Source: CAVVVS01 sp963751355 (GTDB lineage: Bacteria > Bacteroidota > Ignavibacteria > Ignavibacteriales > Ignavibacteriaceae). Taken from it: DNA of 22,961 bases. Position numbers and translations under genes: made by a program. The notes under the pieces were generated by a model. The model made no database searches, was not told the DNA's origin, and was given only the letters and a program-made list of their open reading frames with translations. The stretch is taken from assembly GCA_963751355.1 (NCBI GenBank), contig CAVVVS010000092.1, positions 1 through 22,961 on the forward strand, given 5' to 3'. Positions 8,506-16,344 of this stretch are shown here, piece after piece (position 1 is the first letter of the stretch; each line of letters starts with the position of its first letter).

Positions 8506-9774
8506 ATGAAGAAACTATTTACTGTCTTATTTGTTTCGTTTATTTGCTTAGCATTTGCTAATGCTCAAACCTGGAATGTTGCCGGTGATTTTAATAGCTG
8601 GAATAATCAGGGAAATCCGATGTACGATGACGGTACACATGGAGATATGGTTGCCGGTGACGGTATTTTTTCAGACACCATTCATATATCGAATCCCGGT
8701 CGATATGAATGGAAAGCAACTGCATACGGCGACTGGAATACTGTCTTTCCGGGTGCTAATTCATGGATTTACACATCAGTTAGTAACCAATCTGTACTAT
8801 TTACCATTGATACAAACTCTCATTCGGATAACTGGATGCCTGCAAAGGATATTGTTAATGCGGATGATCAGATAAATCCAACTGATACAATAGTAGCAGT
8901 TGGTGATCATAATGGCTGGAATAATGATGATGCATCAACAATGATGAAAGATGACGGACAAAACGGGGATGTTGCCGCCGGTGACGGAATCTATACATAT
9001 CATGCCGTAATTGCCACCGCAGGTACAAATAATTGGAAACCAACTTTAAAAGGTACATGGGATGCCTGGGGCGGCGATAATAGGAGTATAAATTCAGGTA
9101 ATGCACAATATACTACTTCAACAGATAATCAGGATGTTTATTTTTATCTAAACGTGAATACCGGTAGAATCTTTACTTCTATAGGTGTCCCACTCCCTGT
9201 AGAACTTACATCATTTACTGCCTTAGCTTCTGGAAATAGAGTTAACTTAAGCTGGAAAACTGCTACCGAAACCAACAATCAAGGATTCGAAATACAACGA
9301 TCAAATGTAAACCAAAAGCAAAGTACTGACAATTGGATGAAGATTGGTTTTGTAAGAGGGCACGGCAGTTCCCTATCCCCGCAAAGTTATTCTTTTGTTG
9401 ATAATAATGTATCATCAGGTTCATATTCATATCGACTAAAACAAATTGATATGAATGGAAGCTTTAGTTTCAGTAAAGTCGTAGAAGTGCAATTAAATCA
9501 ATTACCCGGCGGATTTGTTTTGGAACAAAATTATCCAAATCCATTTAACCCTACTACTACTATTAAATTCAGCTTTGATAAAAATACCCACGCAACATTA
9601 ACTATATATAATGCACTTGGGATGCAGGTAAGTAACTTGTTTGATGGTAATGTCGATTCGGGGAAAATGTATAGTATCAATTTCAATGCAGCAAATTTAT
9701 CGAGTGGAGTGTACTATTATAAATTATCCAGTGACTCAAAGACAGTAGTTAAGAAGATGCTGCTACTTAAATAA
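8506..9774 (+). CDS. Secreted protein with two X25/CBM-like repeats and C-terminal sorting domain
   Basis: This is a 422-residue exported protein. Residues 1-20 form a signal peptide (MKKLFTVLFVSFICLAFANA, then QTW). Two repeats follow, at about 22-110 and 127-225. Each opens with a xxVxGDxNxWNN motif and contains a MxDDGxxGDxxAGDGI(F/Y) motif, resembling the starch-binding-like X25/CBM48-type beta-sandwich modules of amylopullulanases. After a PLPVELTSFTA linker comes an FN3-like domain (to about residue 330), then the sorting tail QNYPNPFNPTTTIKFSF to VVKKMLLLK, known in this phylum for type IX-like secretion and surface attachment. The start is fixed by a strong Shine-Dalgarno sequence (AAGGAGGGG at 8494-8502). 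No catalytic domain is seen, so carbohydrate binding is only an inference. It may stand alone, with a terminator behind. Confidence 0.85.
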   Translation: MKKLFTVLFVSFICLAFANAQTWNVAGDFNSWNNQGNPMYDDGTHGDMVAGDGIFSDTIHISNPGRYEWKATAYGDWNTVFPGANSWIYTSVSNQSVLFTIDTNSHSDNWMPAKDIVNADDQINPTDTIVAVGDHNGWNNDDASTMMKDDGQNGDVAAGDGIYTYHAVIATAGTNNWKPTLKGTWDAWGGDNRSINSGNAQYTTSTDNQDVYFYLNVNTGRIFTSIGVPLPVELTSFTALASGNRVNLSWKTATETNNQGFEIQRSNVNQKQSTDNWMKIGFVRGHGSSLSPQSYSFVDNNVSSGSYSYRLKQIDMNGSFSFSKVVEVQLNQLPGGFVLEQNYPNPFNPTTTIKFSFDKNTHATLTIYNALGMQVSNLFDGNVDSGKMYSINFNAANLSSGVYYYKLSSDSKTVVKKMLLLK

Positions 9775-9799
9775 TAGAAACATTTCAAAAACAATGATA

Positions 9800-9837
9800 A
9801 TAGCAGGTCAACTTAGCAAGTTGACCTGCTATAATTT
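9800..9837 (+). terminator. Strong hairpin, likely terminator
   Basis: A perfect 15-pair stem (ATAGCAGGTCAACTT / AAGTTGACCTGCTAT) encloses a three-base AGC loop 25 bases after the secreted-protein stop. The following T run is short (AATTT), so termination may be partial, or the hairpin may protect the 3' end of the mRNA. Confidence 0.65.
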
Positions 9838-10157
9838 CAGTTGTTCCCTCATTTGCAAATCTTCTCACATAAAATTATGAACTTTTCTTAAAATATCAAC
9901 TTATAATTTCTGATTCCATAAAATCGCAATAATTAGAAATGATCAATAATTATTAAAAAAAATAATTGTGAAAGTTGAAATTATCTCCTAATTCCATTAT
10001 ATTAAAAAAGTTAGGTACTGCTGTCAAAAAGGGAAGCCTCAAATTTAAAAATCTAAAACTATTTTCTAAAAACGAATAATGATTGTTTCATCATTAAAAT
10101 ATTTGGTATACCCGCCGTCGAATAAAGAATATTAATCCAATAAAAGTGGGAGGAGAG
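9838..10157. other. Gene-free leader region
   Basis: AT-rich sequence with no coding signal on either strand. It should contain the promoter of the next secreted-protein gene, but I could not place convincing -33/-7 elements. Confidence 0.4.
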
Positions 10158-11462
10158 ATGCGTAGAATTACACTCATCATCGTATGGATATGTTTACCTT
10201 TTTATACTTGTCTAAATTATGCACAAACATTTGAGGAAAATTTCAATTACCCGGTTGGGGCTTTTGATACACTTAGTTCTAATTGGGTTGGTCATTATTC
10301 CGGCGACTCTGCTCATGTAGTTTCAGGAAGTTTGACCTATTCAAATTACTCTTCTTCAGGTATTAGTAACATGCTGCTTATAGACAGTAGCGGTAGAGAT
10401 TATAGACACAGTTTTACGAATATCAATTCAGGTACTATCTATTGGAGTTTTTTACTAAAAGTAATAGATAATGCATCTCTACAAAGAGTTTCTGCCTCAG
10501 GTGATTATTTTATAAATTTTCAAAAAGGAAGTTCAGGAATTGGATTATTGGATATTCATGAAGGCACTAATATCAATGCCTATCAATTGGGTTTACAAAA
10601 AAACAGTAAATCAACCACAAACTATTTAACTTCGAAGCAATTAAGTTTTGGTCATACGTATTTAATTGTACTCGCATATACGTTCAATACAGGGGACACT
10701 ACTGATGATGAAATTAAATTATGGATTGATCCGTCTCTTGCAGGAACAGAACCGGCTCCAGATTTAATCTGTACAGATACACTAACTGATGCAAGCTATC
10801 TAAATGAAATTCAAATACGACAGGGAACGCATACACCCAATGCAGATATTGACGGCATAAGATTATCACAATCATGGTCAACAAGTGCGCTGCCTGTTGA
10901 GTTAAACACATTCACTGCAAATGTAAATGATCAAAATGTCCAATTAAATTGGTTAACATCTACTGAAATTAATAATTACGGTTTTGAAGTTCAGCGTTCC
11001 GCTTCATCTAATTCTAAAAATTATTCTTGGAATAAAATTGGCTTTGTTAAAGGTAACGGAAATAGTAACTCCGTTAAATATTATTCTTTTATCGATAATA
11101 ATATCCATACCGGGAAAAATGATTACCGATTAAAGCAAATTGATAACGACGGACACTTTTCTTATTCAAAAATTGTTGAAGTAAATTTACAAGTTCCGGC
11201 TAATTATAAATTAGTGCAAAATTACCCAAATCCTTTTAATCCATCGACAACTATAAAGTATATGATACCAAAAGCTTCACATGTTAAAATAACCATATTT
11301 AATTCGTTGGGGAAAAAGGTGAAAACATTGATTGATAAATTTAAGGAACCCGGGAGTTACTCAATCAGATTTACATCGGATGAGTTAAGCAGCGGTTTAT
11401 ATTTTTACAGGCTTGAAGCGGGCAGCTTTTCTCAAGTAAAAAAGATGATATTATTGAAATAA
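10158..11462 (+). CDS. Secreted LamG/concanavalin-like protein with C-terminal sorting domain
   Basis: This is a 434-residue exported protein. MRRITLIIVWICLPFYTCLNYAQ looks like a signal peptide. Residues of about 22-240 form an all-beta region that opens FEENFNYPVGAF and ends ADIDGIRLSQSW, the pattern of LamG/concanavalin-like modules seen before sorting domains in Bacteroidota and Ignavibacteria. An LPVELNTFTA linker leads into an FN3-like domain, then QNYPNPFNPSTTIKYMIP and the tail LSSGLYFYRLEAGSFSQVKKMILLK. From the linker onward it closely parallels the 8506-9774 protein, so the two share domain origin. I chose ATG at 10158 over an in-frame GTG at 10146 because GGGAGGAG between them is the ribosome binding site and the signal peptide then starts MRR. 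The ligand is unknown. Confidence 0.83.
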   Translation: MRRITLIIVWICLPFYTCLNYAQTFEENFNYPVGAFDTLSSNWVGHYSGDSAHVVSGSLTYSNYSSSGISNMLLIDSSGRDYRHSFTNINSGTIYWSFLLKVIDNASLQRVSASGDYFINFQKGSSGIGLLDIHEGTNINAYQLGLQKNSKSTTNYLTSKQLSFGHTYLIVLAYTFNTGDTTDDEIKLWIDPSLAGTEPAPDLICTDTLTDASYLNEIQIRQGTHTPNADIDGIRLSQSWSTSALPVELNTFTANVNDQNVQLNWLTSTEINNYGFEVQRSASSNSKNYSWNKIGFVKGNGNSNSVKYYSFIDNNIHTGKNDYRLKQIDNDGHFSYSKIVEVNLQVPANYKLVQNYPNPFNPSTTIKYMIPKASHVKITIFNSLGKKVKTLIDKFKEPGSYSIRFTSDELSSGLYFYRLEAGSFSQVKKMILLK

Positions 11463-11465
11463 ATC

Positions 11466-11779
11466 GTCACGGTTGAAGTTCCCGCTAATATATACGCATT
11501 TTAACGACTAATTCCATTTTCATAATAGAATGCTATTCACCCTGTAAAATGAGAATTTCAATTTTGCAGATTGATATTATGAAGTAAACATATTATGATC
11601 GACTTTACATAATCTTGGTTCATAATTCAATAACAGCGGAAAATTCTATTCAATGATATACGAACGCTGGTAGGCATACTTACAAAATTTTTGCAGGCGA
11701 TATGAATAGCGGATTATGTCTTTATAAATTAGAAGCAGGATCTTTTCTGAAAGTCAAAAGGATGCTGTTGATCAAATAA
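11466..11779 (+). pseudogene. Decayed second sorting domain directly after the intact gene
   Basis: Straight after the TAA of the preceding gene, in the same frame, the sequence reads IVTVEVPANIYAF before another TAA. This is the VEVPANY segment that introduces an NYPNPFNP domain. The middle is scrambled. From 11660 the frame is open again and reads NAGRHTYKIFAGDMNSGLC, then LYKLEAGSFLKVKRMLLIK and TAA (11777-11779), closely matching the last 38 residues of the intact neighbour. It is a broken duplicate or a tandem paralogue reduced to its tail. It is not expected to be translated as part of the neighbour unless the TAA at 11460 is read through. Confidence 0.75.
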
Positions 11780-11781
11780 TT

Positions 11782-11800
11782 AAGGAGGGTTAAAACAATA
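11782..11800 (+). promoter_or_regulatory. Orphan Shine-Dalgarno sequence without a start codon
   Basis: AAGGAGGG at 11782-11789 is a near-perfect ribosome binding site, but eight bases on, where ATG should be, there is ATA (11798-11800). The frame from that ATA would begin with a signal-like hydrophobic run (NNKILFIQLTL) that soon enters the antisense of the next gene. It may be the remnant of a lost gene's translation start. Confidence 0.3.
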
Positions 11801-11816
11801 AATAATAAAATATTGT

Positions 11817-12512
11817 TTATCCAGCTAACTCTTTCAGTTTCTTAATATCTCGAATAAATATTTTTTTACCGTCAACCCGGATTACTTTATCGTCCTGAAG
11901 CTTTTTTAAAGATCTAGAAAGCGTTTCGGTAATAGTGCCGATGATTGAAGCAACATTAGCTTTTGAGATTGATAGTTTAACAAACGGTTCAGTCAATTTT
12001 ATTGTCCCGTTTTGGTTTATTTCGTCAATAAGATATTTTGCAAGACGATCAGACACTTCTTTAAGTGTTATATATTCAATCTTTTTACTCATTTCTCTTA
12101 AACGTTTTGCAAAACCCGCAATGATTTTTAAACTGATATCATGGTTATTCTTTATCAATTCAATAAATTCATTTTTCGGGATGAAAAGTAGCAAACATTC
12201 ATCTATTGCCTGAGCATTTGCGGGATAATTCCCCCCTTCAAACAAAGGAACATCTGCAAAAGGCTGTGGTGGTTTAATTATATGCAGAATAACTTCCTTT
12301 CCGGCAGTTGAAGTTTTATAGACCTTCACCCTGCCTTTCAAGGCTATATAAAAACCTTTATATGCATCATTCTCAATAAAAATAATCTCATTTTTTGAAT
12401 AGCCAATTACTCTGCTAATTCCCATTATCAGTCTTAATTGTTCAATATCAAATGCGGAAAATAACGGTAAATCTTTTAATGTTTCTCTTTTATTTATTTT
12501 TTGTCCATTCAT
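11817..12512 (-). CDS. Crp/Fnr-family transcriptional regulator
   Basis: This is a 231-residue regulator. Residues of about 14-125 form a cyclic-nucleotide-binding-type beta barrel (FSAFDIEQLRLI, then GFYIALKGRVKVYK), followed by a long dimerisation helix at about 125-160. Residues of about 175-225 form the winged helix-turn-helix, with ISKANVASIIGTITETLSRSLKKLQ as turn and recognition helix. The phosphate-binding cassette is divergent: FADVPLFEGGNYPANA lacks the Glu and the Arg-Ser/Thr used for cAMP contact, so classic cAMP sensing is doubtful. It has no N-terminal cysteine cluster, so it is not an Fnr-type oxygen sensor. TATATTTG (12530-12523 on this strand) resembles a -7 element very close to the start. 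It is divergent from the GalT-family gene and may control it, but no clear operator was found. Confidence 0.9.
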   Translation of the reverse strand: MNGQKINKRETLKDLPLFSAFDIEQLRLIMGISRVIGYSKNEIIFIENDAYKGFYIALKGRVKVYKTSTAGKEVILHIIKPPQPFADVPLFEGGNYPANAQAIDECLLLFIPKNEFIELIKNNHDISLKIIAGFAKRLREMSKKIEYITLKEVSDRLAKYLIDEINQNGTIKLTEPFVKLSISKANVASIIGTITETLSRSLKKLQDDKVIRVDGKKIFIRDIKKLKELAG

Positions 12513-12868
12513 TTATTATTTTCAAATATAAAGAATAAGATAATCATTTAATAAAAAATATTGTAATAATAATCTATCTTAGCATATAAAAATTTGCTTT
12601 ACGAATACTTAAAATGATAAATAAAATTCTTTTATCTAATGAGAAAAACTACAGATAATTATATTACAAAAGTAAGATTGCTCAGTGACCGAATTTTATA
12701 ATTATTATTACTTTTGGAGTACGGGGGTACTAGTCTCTGCGAAACCGTTCATAATTTGAATTACATTTAATTTGATTTTACTCACTCATTATTAAGTATA
12801 ATATTGGTTTATTCAAATGAAAAGGGAGCTATTCTCGATTAAATCCTGTAAAAATATTAGGAGCAAAG
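12513..12868. other. Divergent intergenic region between the Crp-like regulator and galT
   Basis: It contains no gene but must hold promoters for both flanking genes. The clearest element is the short inverted repeat AGTAC-GGGG-GTACT (12718-12731), 137 bases upstream of galT. No canonical Crp/Fnr site (TGTGA-N6-TCACA or TTGAT-N4-ATCAA) was seen. Confidence 0.4.
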
Positions 12869-13870
12869 ATGGAAAAACATGAAATTCGGCAAAACAAAGC
12901 CACAAAAGAATGGGTGATTTACTCTCCCGCAAGAGATAAACGACCCTCGGATTTTAAACGCGAAAAGAAGAAAAATAAATTACCTGAAACAGATCCGCAT
13001 TGTCCGTTTTGTATTGGCAATGAAAGCGAAATAAATTCTATTGTGCTTGAGATGCCTTCTGCAAATAATTCAAGCTGGCAAACGAGGGTTATTCCAAATA
13101 AATATCCTGCGTTAACTAGGGAAGGGGAGCAGGAGAGAATATCATCGGGGTTTTTCGTTTCAATGAAAGGCTACGGAATTCATGAAGTTATTATTGAAAG
13201 TCCTAGGCATAACAGCGATATAGCGCTAATGTCGTCGGAAGAATTAAATATTCTGATAGAGACATACCACAGGAGATATACCGACGCAATGAAAGAACGC
13301 AGGAATATGATGCCAATAATTTTCAGAAATCACGGTGAACATGCCGGAACATCGCTGTTGCATCCGCACAGCCAGTTAATTATAACGGGATTCGTCCCTC
13401 ATCATGTTAGGTGGCGTGAAATAGAAGCACAAAGATACTATGATGAATGGGGTCGATGCGTTTTTTGCGACATGTTGAGACTAGAGAAAATTGATGGTAA
13501 AAGAATTCTATTTGAAAGTGAGTATATGACCGCATTTATTCCGTATGCAGCAGAAGTACCTTTCGAAATTTGGATTATGCCCAAGATTCACCGTTCGGAT
13601 TTTGGAAAAATCATTGACACAGAAAAAAATAGCTTAGCTAAGGCGCTTAAATTTGTGCTGGGTAAACTTTTCAATAAACTTAATGATCCGGATTATAACT
13701 ACATAATTAATACTGCCGCCAGGTATGAAACGGGCAAACCGCATCTACATTGGTATTTGCAAATAAGACCGAGGTTAACAACAAGAGCCGGTTTTGAAAT
13801 CGGATCGGGAATCAGTATAAATCCAACAATTCCGGAAGAGAATGTCAAATTTTTATTTGAAAAAGACTAA
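12869..13870 (+). CDS. galT: Galactose-1-phosphate uridylyltransferase family protein
   Basis: GalT swaps UMP between UDP-glucose and galactose 1-phosphate in the Leloir pathway through a uridylyl-histidine. The 333-residue protein has the HIT-type GalT layout: zinc-ligand CPFC (C45, C48), RVIPNKYPAL at 73-82, GYGIHEVIIESPRH at 101-114, NHGEHAGTSLLHPHSQ with the active HPHSQ at 165-169 (His167 as nucleophile), and a second cysteine pair CVFC at 197-200. The active-site Ser replaces the Gly of the E. coli HPHGQ. The HPHSQ form also occurs in related nucleotide-sugar phosphorylases, so a different donor such as ADP-glucose is possible. No galK or galE is adjacent. AGGAG at 12859-12863 supports the start. 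Confidence 0.85.
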   Translation: MEKHEIRQNKATKEWVIYSPARDKRPSDFKREKKKNKLPETDPHCPFCIGNESEINSIVLEMPSANNSSWQTRVIPNKYPALTREGEQERISSGFFVSMKGYGIHEVIIESPRHNSDIALMSSEELNILIETYHRRYTDAMKERRNMMPIIFRNHGEHAGTSLLHPHSQLIITGFVPHHVRWREIEAQRYYDEWGRCVFCDMLRLEKIDGKRILFESEYMTAFIPYAAEVPFEIWIMPKIHRSDFGKIIDTEKNSLAKALKFVLGKLFNKLNDPDYNYIINTAARYETGKPHLHWYLQIRPRLTTRAGFEIGSGISINPTIPEENVKFLFEKD

Positions 13871-13896
13871 TCGGGTTTATGGCATAATGGAAAGTG

Positions 13897-13928
13897 TGGT
13901 CCTAATAATGATTTTATTATTAGGGCCA
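13897..13928 (+). terminator. Hairpin between convergent genes
   Basis: A 13-pair stem (TGGTCCTAATAAT / ATTATTAGGGCCA, one T-G wobble) with loop GATTTT lies between the end of galT and the end of the minus-strand TPR gene. Neither side has a T run, so it may act as a Rho-independent stop only weakly, or as an mRNA end stabiliser for both transcripts. Confidence 0.5.
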
Positions 13929-13970
13929 AATGTATCTGGTATATTTTAAGGCAAGAAAGTACTATGACTT

Positions 13971-15230
13971 TTACATTAAAAGAAGATTGATTTCCTTTAT
14001 CTCTTTTTTCGCGTCGATTTTTAAATAATATTTAAGTGCACTTTGTAAAAACTTTTTGCTTTCTTCAATTTTGTTCATGGCTTCATACAATAGACCCAAT
14101 TCATATTCAGTATCCGCCTTATTCAGTTCATTGCCCAGTTCATTATTTATTCTTAAACTAGTTAATAAGAAACTTTCGGAGTGCTCATAATCTTTCATGT
14201 TCTTTTGAATTATACCTTTAACTTTGTATAAATCTGCAATAGTCAACTGGTCATTAATTTTATGAGCAATCTCCAGCGCTTTATCGGCAAAACCTTGAGC
14301 AATTTGAAAATCTCCGATTTTCGAGTAAATATATGCCTTCCCCAAATATGACATTCCCAACGAAGGAAGATACCCTATTTTCATGGACGTTGAAATACTT
14401 CTGTTGAATTCCGTCAATGCAGGCTTGTACTCCTCCTTTTTGGTGTACAGCATACCTAAATTATGTTGAATTTCTGCAATCCTCTGTAGATTACCTATTT
14501 TTTCAAAATTTGCCAAGGCTCTCAGGTAGTACGTTAGAGCAGTATTCAGATCACCCTGAATATTGTTGATAATTCCGAGGTTCATTGCAATCGTTCCTGC
14601 AAGTGCATTGTCTCTCGTTTTGTTTAATAGGGACAAACTTTTTTCGAAATGATTTCTAGCTTTCTTAAGACTACCGAGGTCACCGTAAATCGTTCCTAAA
14701 AGATTTTCACACCTTGCACAACCGCTTTTATCATTCAATTTTTTGAATAGATTGTTTGCTTGACGAATATAATTAAAAGAAATTTTCCATAAAGCTTGCC
14801 TGCTGAATATCTCACCTAACGCTAATAATGCATTAGCCCCGATATGTTTAAATCTATTATCCGATTTTGTGTGCGAAATAATTTGTTCGTAAATATTAAC
14901 CGCAGAGTTCAATTCACCGATAACAATGGCAAATTGGCCTAGTTGTAATAAAAGATCGAGAAATTTATTTTGATCTAAATTATTCTGACCATAGGTGATG
15001 AGAAAATCTATCTTAGAATATATTTGAAAGTTAGACTCGATATTAAGTGATATTTGTCCATTATTGATTCTGCCAAAAGATGGTTGGGGTTCGGATTTTG
15101 ACGTTGTTCTATTTCGAAACACCTTGGATAATTCCAAAATTTTATTCTTATCAAAGAATGTTTTCAAAATATCGTTGAGAAGTTTCTCTCTTTTTTTACT
15201 TATTGAATCCAAAATATTTTTACCTATCAA
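13971..15230 (-). CDS. Cytoplasmic tetratricopeptide (TPR) repeat protein
   Basis: This is a 419-residue protein made almost entirely of TPR helix pairs from about residue 85 to the end. Repeated W/L-G-Y-A-F-A-P patterns are seen in LALGEIFSRQALWKISFNYIRQA, LLGTIYGDLGSLKKARNHFEKS, NLGIINNIQGDLNTALTYYLRA, NLGMLYTKKEEYKPALTEFNRS, YELGLLYEAMNKIEESKKFLQS and others, spaced by about 40 residues. It has no signal peptide, membrane segment, kinase, cyclase or DNA-binding domain, so it is probably a scaffold or adaptor. The start is uncertain. The frame opens at TTG (15230) directly after an in-frame TAA, with no Shine-Dalgarno sequence and no ATG until deep in the repeats, so a rare start is used or the 5' end is truncated. 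Confidence 0.75.
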   Translation of the reverse strand: MIGKNILDSISKKREKLLNDILKTFFDKNKILELSKVFRNRTTSKSEPQPSFGRINNGQISLNIESNFQIYSKIDFLITYGQNNLDQNKFLDLLLQLGQFAIVIGELNSAVNIYEQIISHTKSDNRFKHIGANALLALGEIFSRQALWKISFNYIRQANNLFKKLNDKSGCARCENLLGTIYGDLGSLKKARNHFEKSLSLLNKTRDNALAGTIAMNLGIINNIQGDLNTALTYYLRALANFEKIGNLQRIAEIQHNLGMLYTKKEEYKPALTEFNRSISTSMKIGYLPSLGMSYLGKAYIYSKIGDFQIAQGFADKALEIAHKINDQLTIADLYKVKGIIQKNMKDYEHSESFLLTSLRINNELGNELNKADTEYELGLLYEAMNKIEESKKFLQSALKYYLKIDAKKEIKEINLLLM

Positions 15231-15337
15231 TTAAAAAATTATTAATCAAGTATCTATTTTTTTATGATTTCAAAAAGGTCCTTTCATATAGAATTCCAAA
15301 TTTTAATAATGGAATTAGATATTTGAGTATCACTTAT

Positions 15338-15913
15338 TTATTTAGCAAAACCATATCTGGAAAAATGATAAATATTTACACCGGAAACTGATAATATGCC
15401 TTTCTTTTGATCAACTTTTACACCATTATTTTTTATAGGTACTATTGTACCGCTATCATCTATATATACAAACTTGATCTCACGCTTTGCATACTGTTCT
15501 AACTCTGTTGATGATAAACCGGTAAAAGCGACATTTAGACGTAATTCTTTTTTAAATACCATGCTTGGTGAAAAAGTGAAAGTTGCATAACCGGGATCCG
15601 AAGTCATTGTAATGTTTACCAAAGGATCATCGAAAGCTCCTTTGGGTACTTTCAGTTCAGCATTTATTGTTACCAGGTTTCCGTCAATGCTTGTGTACGA
15701 ATCGGACAGTTCAATTTTTCCGCCTTTGTCTACACCGATAATTTTAGAACTAGATTTATCTTTCCTTAGCGTGATGTTTGAGTTTTCCGGTAGTTTTAGT
15801 AGTTGCATCGGGTGAGATTGCTCAGGCTGAACCGAATTATTTGTCGCTTTATTAAAACAACCGAATACTGCAATACTTAAAAAAACAATTAAGAGGAGTT
15901 TGAAATATTTCAC
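15338..15913 (-). CDS. Lipoprotein with ZU5-like beta domain (copy A)
   Basis: This is a 191-residue lipoprotein. The N-terminus MKYFKLLLIVFLSIAVFGC carries a lipobox (VFGC, lipidated Cys19), so it should be anchored in a membrane. The body from about residue 55, VDKGGKIELSDSYTS, then VTINAELKVPKGAFDDPLVNITM, matches the start of ZU5-like domains (GGxL..., VxIPxGAL...), and FSPSMVFKKELRLNV continues that fold. The C-terminus ends HFSRYGFAK. It starts with GTG at 15913. The other copy 431 bases away is the same length with no gaps and roughly two-thirds identical residues by eye, and even the leaders share CAAAAAAGTT(G/A)GG. Its binding partner is unknown. Only a 107-base gap separates it from the TPR gene downstream. 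Confidence 0.8.
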   Translation of the reverse strand: MKYFKLLLIVFLSIAVFGCFNKATNNSVQPEQSHPMQLLKLPENSNITLRKDKSSSKIIGVDKGGKIELSDSYTSIDGNLVTINAELKVPKGAFDDPLVNITMTSDPGYATFTFSPSMVFKKELRLNVAFTGLSSTELEQYAKREIKFVYIDDSGTIVPIKNNGVKVDQKKGILSVSGVNIYHFSRYGFAK

Positions 15914-16344
15914 GATAACCCCAACTTTTTTGGAAAGAAAAATTTTAACTAGATGATTGAAAAACGCACACTATAGATCTATAAGTTGAAATTGAGATAA
16001 TGTAAATTAATCTCTGTATTTTTTCCCCAATGTTCGTGCCATATAAGCATTTGTAATTATTACTGTTATTTTATTCCACAATCAAAGGTTCGAAAATATT
16101 TATTTTACGGGTGCCGTAGTTTTTCCCGATTCATTTTGAGAAACTGTACTAATGTGCTACATTGATAATTGAAGGAGAACCTATAAAAAACATAGATTTA
16201 AATCTTTCAATTAATTTTTAAATATTTGTTTATTTATTCTTTTATGGTATGACTTTTAAAGTATTTAAAATAAAAAAGCGGAGAGTTATTAGAATGAATT
16301 CTCCGCTTTTAACTTAAAATTTGAAATATTATTTAACATGTTTA
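15914..16344. other. Spacer between the two lipoprotein copies
   Basis: It contains the minus-strand leader of copy A and the terminator of copy B (listed separately). There is also an orphan plus-strand Shine-Dalgarno sequence (GAAGGAGA, 16171-16178) followed five bases later by ATA and 11 further sense codons, so no real gene. Nothing else is recognised. Confidence 0.4.
16272..16310 (-). terminator. Intrinsic terminator after lipoprotein copy B
   Basis: AAAAGCGGAGA pairs perfectly with TCTCCGCTTTT, extended inward by a G-T and two A-T pairs around a nine-base loop. Read on the minus strand, the stem is followed by six T residues then ATTTT, 35 bases past the stop of copy B. The plus strand also has four T residues, so it may work both ways. 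Confidence 0.85.
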
